Assembly: GCF_014529535.1 (NCBI RefSeq)
Contig: NW_023503302.1
Coordinates: 2,153,039 to 2,217,038, forward strand
Direction of reading: 5' to 3'
DNA length: 64,000 nucleotides
Source of the DNA: Bradysia coprophila
Lineage: Eukaryota; Arthropoda; Insecta; Diptera; Sciaridae
Shown here piece by piece: positions 62,801-64,000 of this stretch. The notes under the pieces are model-generated. The model saw nothing but the letters and a program-made list of their open reading frames with translations, had not been told where the DNA came from and made no database searches. Each line of letters starts with the position of its first letter. Within the stretch, counting starts at the first letter, position 1. A program made the position numbers and the translations under genes.

Positions 62801-64000
62801 ACGGGAGAATTTGAATTCATTGTCGTTCGTTCGTCATTTTACCTGTTCGCATTGCATCATATCGTAGAACACCGTCAATGTAGCCTTACGCAATGCCGGT
62901 TCGGGAACGAGAGTCACTTCTAAAAACGGTGCCACCATGGACGGAATAAAGTTTAATTTATAGTCGCCCAATTGCGACCACATACTGAGTATTTGAAAGC
63001 CCATCATGACGCGCATATCACCATTCGAATGTAAAATTTTCCGTCGTTTTGCTTCATGGTACTGTTCCAGTTGCAAGCAGGACTGAGTTAAAAATGTAAC
63101 AGCCAGTGTAAAATATGACCACCACAGTTGTGAATCGGAAAGAAAGCGGTAGACCAGTGGCTTTGAGAATTCTTCCATGGCTTTGCGCACAACATCGTTT
63201 GCAGTCAGCTTCATCACTAGCCAATTGCTGGGGAACACTTGCCAGTCTTGAGCCATTAATTCTTTGAACACGATCAAGCTCTTGTGCAGAAAATCTTTCA
63301 AATCTTTAGAATTGCCATTGGCCGACAATTTCTCCCAAAGATTCATGTAATGAGATTCGTCTAATTGTTGCAGCATACCCAGCAGAGCGGACACCAAAGA
63401 CGGTGGTATATTCGGTGATCCGTCTACAATGACAATGATGGTCTCCATCAGAATGTCCAAGGTGTTACAGCAAAGTGCATTCAAATCATGCTGCAAGATA
63501 TTTGATGGCTTGTCCATTTGCCTCATTCTTAAGTCGAATAGGTGGGTCAATATCTCTGACAGGATGTCGGCACAGATCATTAACTCATCACGTCTGGCCA
63601 AATGTAAGCGAAGATGCTTGCACACATTCGTCAGCAAAATGGATCGACAATCGTCGATGTGGAACAGTTTTCCGCTAACAAAATGTTTGATGGCCTGCAA
63701 TTTGGCTTGAACTATTCGACCAGGAGATTCCCGCGGCACGGAATCCAGTATATTTCTTGCCAATGCTCCAAGCTCGCTTGCCGGTAGTGTGTCCAACAAT
63801 TGTTCGAGTACAACACTGGCATTCATAAGTACCGCTTCTTGTGTTGGAATAATGTCTTCATTGGCTGGTATCGTTAGCATTGCACTTAACACGCCGAACA
63901 TCGAATACAAGTCTTGTTTGAATGAATCTTCGTACTGTCCACCTGTAGCTCTTGCAAACAGCTTCCTCGATTGAATGATCAACTTGAAAATGTATTCCAA
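59830..64000 (-). CDS. spg: DOCK-family Rac/Rap guanine exchange factor, DOCK3/4 (Sponge)-like, C-terminal 1114 residues
   Basis: Exons on the minus strand: 64000-62843 (continues off the edge), 62772-62663, 62421-62404, 62301-62095, 62029-61855, 61645-61424, 61350-60959, 60892-59830; all joins in frame. The first 420 residues are the helical region before DHR-2 (GDMRVMMGF, FIPSMVAPFLEVTLVPE). DHR-2 runs through CTVNLLNFYKNEINRKEMYL, LQAENYTEAGFTL, FRVGFYGVGFPLFVR, DRPIHKGQIDKENEFKSLWI and VIDANVMGGISKYQEAFF. The tail has four proline-rich SH3-ligand-like motifs (PPLPQH, PPIPCRPK, APPLPPRG, PPIPPKP). DOCK proteins load Rac-type GTPases at the membrane with ELMO. The words EFKSLWIERTT, EPEYFRVGFYG and YQEAFF favour DOCK3/4 over DOCK1 (Mbc), but some positions (LRKATLTVFYDMMQCE, IYRGLEYER) look DOCK1-like. 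The N-terminal SH3 and DHR-1 are outside the window. Confidence 0.75.
62404..62421 (-). other. 18-nt micro-exon of the DOCK gene
   Basis: An acceptor 'ccatttag' and a perfect 'gtaagt' donor bracket 18 bases that supply MEHLSVV across the joins. Its length is a multiple of three and its phase matches both neighbours, so skipping would also keep frame. It bridges STM to LLERVQQDDPVW where DOCK3/4 proteins have a continuous segment. Confidence 0.65.

Noticed and set aside
1..64000. tRNA, rRNA or snRNA genes
   Set aside because: I looked for tRNA A/B-box and cloverleaf patterns by eye and found none I could support; a covariance-model scan would be needed to exclude them.

Overview
The window looks like nuclear DNA of an insect, probably a lower (nematoceran) dipteran such as a fungus gnat. 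That placement is inference. It rests on AT-rich sequence, many 55-80 nt introns with GT/AG ends, insect families (a single-chitin-binding-domain cuticle protein and a Sponge/DOCK3-4-like protein), and a dense load of short inverted-repeat elements. No rRNA, tRNA, CRISPR array or bacterial operon was seen.

Layout. (1) 1-9.3 kb, + strand: the 3' two thirds of a p190-type RhoGAP gene, 16 exons, whose 5' end lies outside the window. (2) 9.3-17.4 kb: no gene; foldback elements and a 2 kb A-rich tract. (3) 17.4-19.2 kb, - strand: a complete five-exon gene for a 286-residue basic protein I cannot name. (4) 19.2-28.9 kb: a repeat nest with three large hairpins, a module present in two near-identical copies, and a 1.36 kb foldback element. 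(5) 28.9-34.2 kb, + strand: an eight-exon ABCG half transporter (877 aa) whose ATP site is strongly degenerate. (6) 34.2-41.1 kb: dispersed repeats. (7) 41.2-54.2 kb, + strand: a CPAP1-like chitin-binding secreted protein (936 aa). Its signal peptide starts in a 34-nt coding exon separated from the rest by a 10 kb intron. (8) Inside that intron, - strand, 49.4-50.2 kb: a two-exon gene of the plasmid pRiA4b ORF-3-like family, a domain best known from prokaryotes. (9) 56.7-58.2 kb, + strand: a secreted histidine phosphatase of the MINPP type with no visible HAE motif. (10) 59.8-64 kb, - strand: the 3' half of a DOCK-family Rac exchange factor, closest to DOCK3/4 (Sponge), running off the right edge.

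The genes do not form one pathway. The two end genes both act on Rho-family GTPases (a GAP and a GEF). The CPAP1-like and ABCG genes could both serve cuticle or lipid barriers, but that is speculation. The most unusual items are the pRiA4b-type gene nested in the cuticle-gene intron, the ATPase-dead-looking ABCG protein, the HAE-less phosphatase, and several miniature transposon families whose target-site duplications and nested insertions can be read directly. All exon joins were made by eye from splice signals and reading-frame continuity; none is supported by transcript data.
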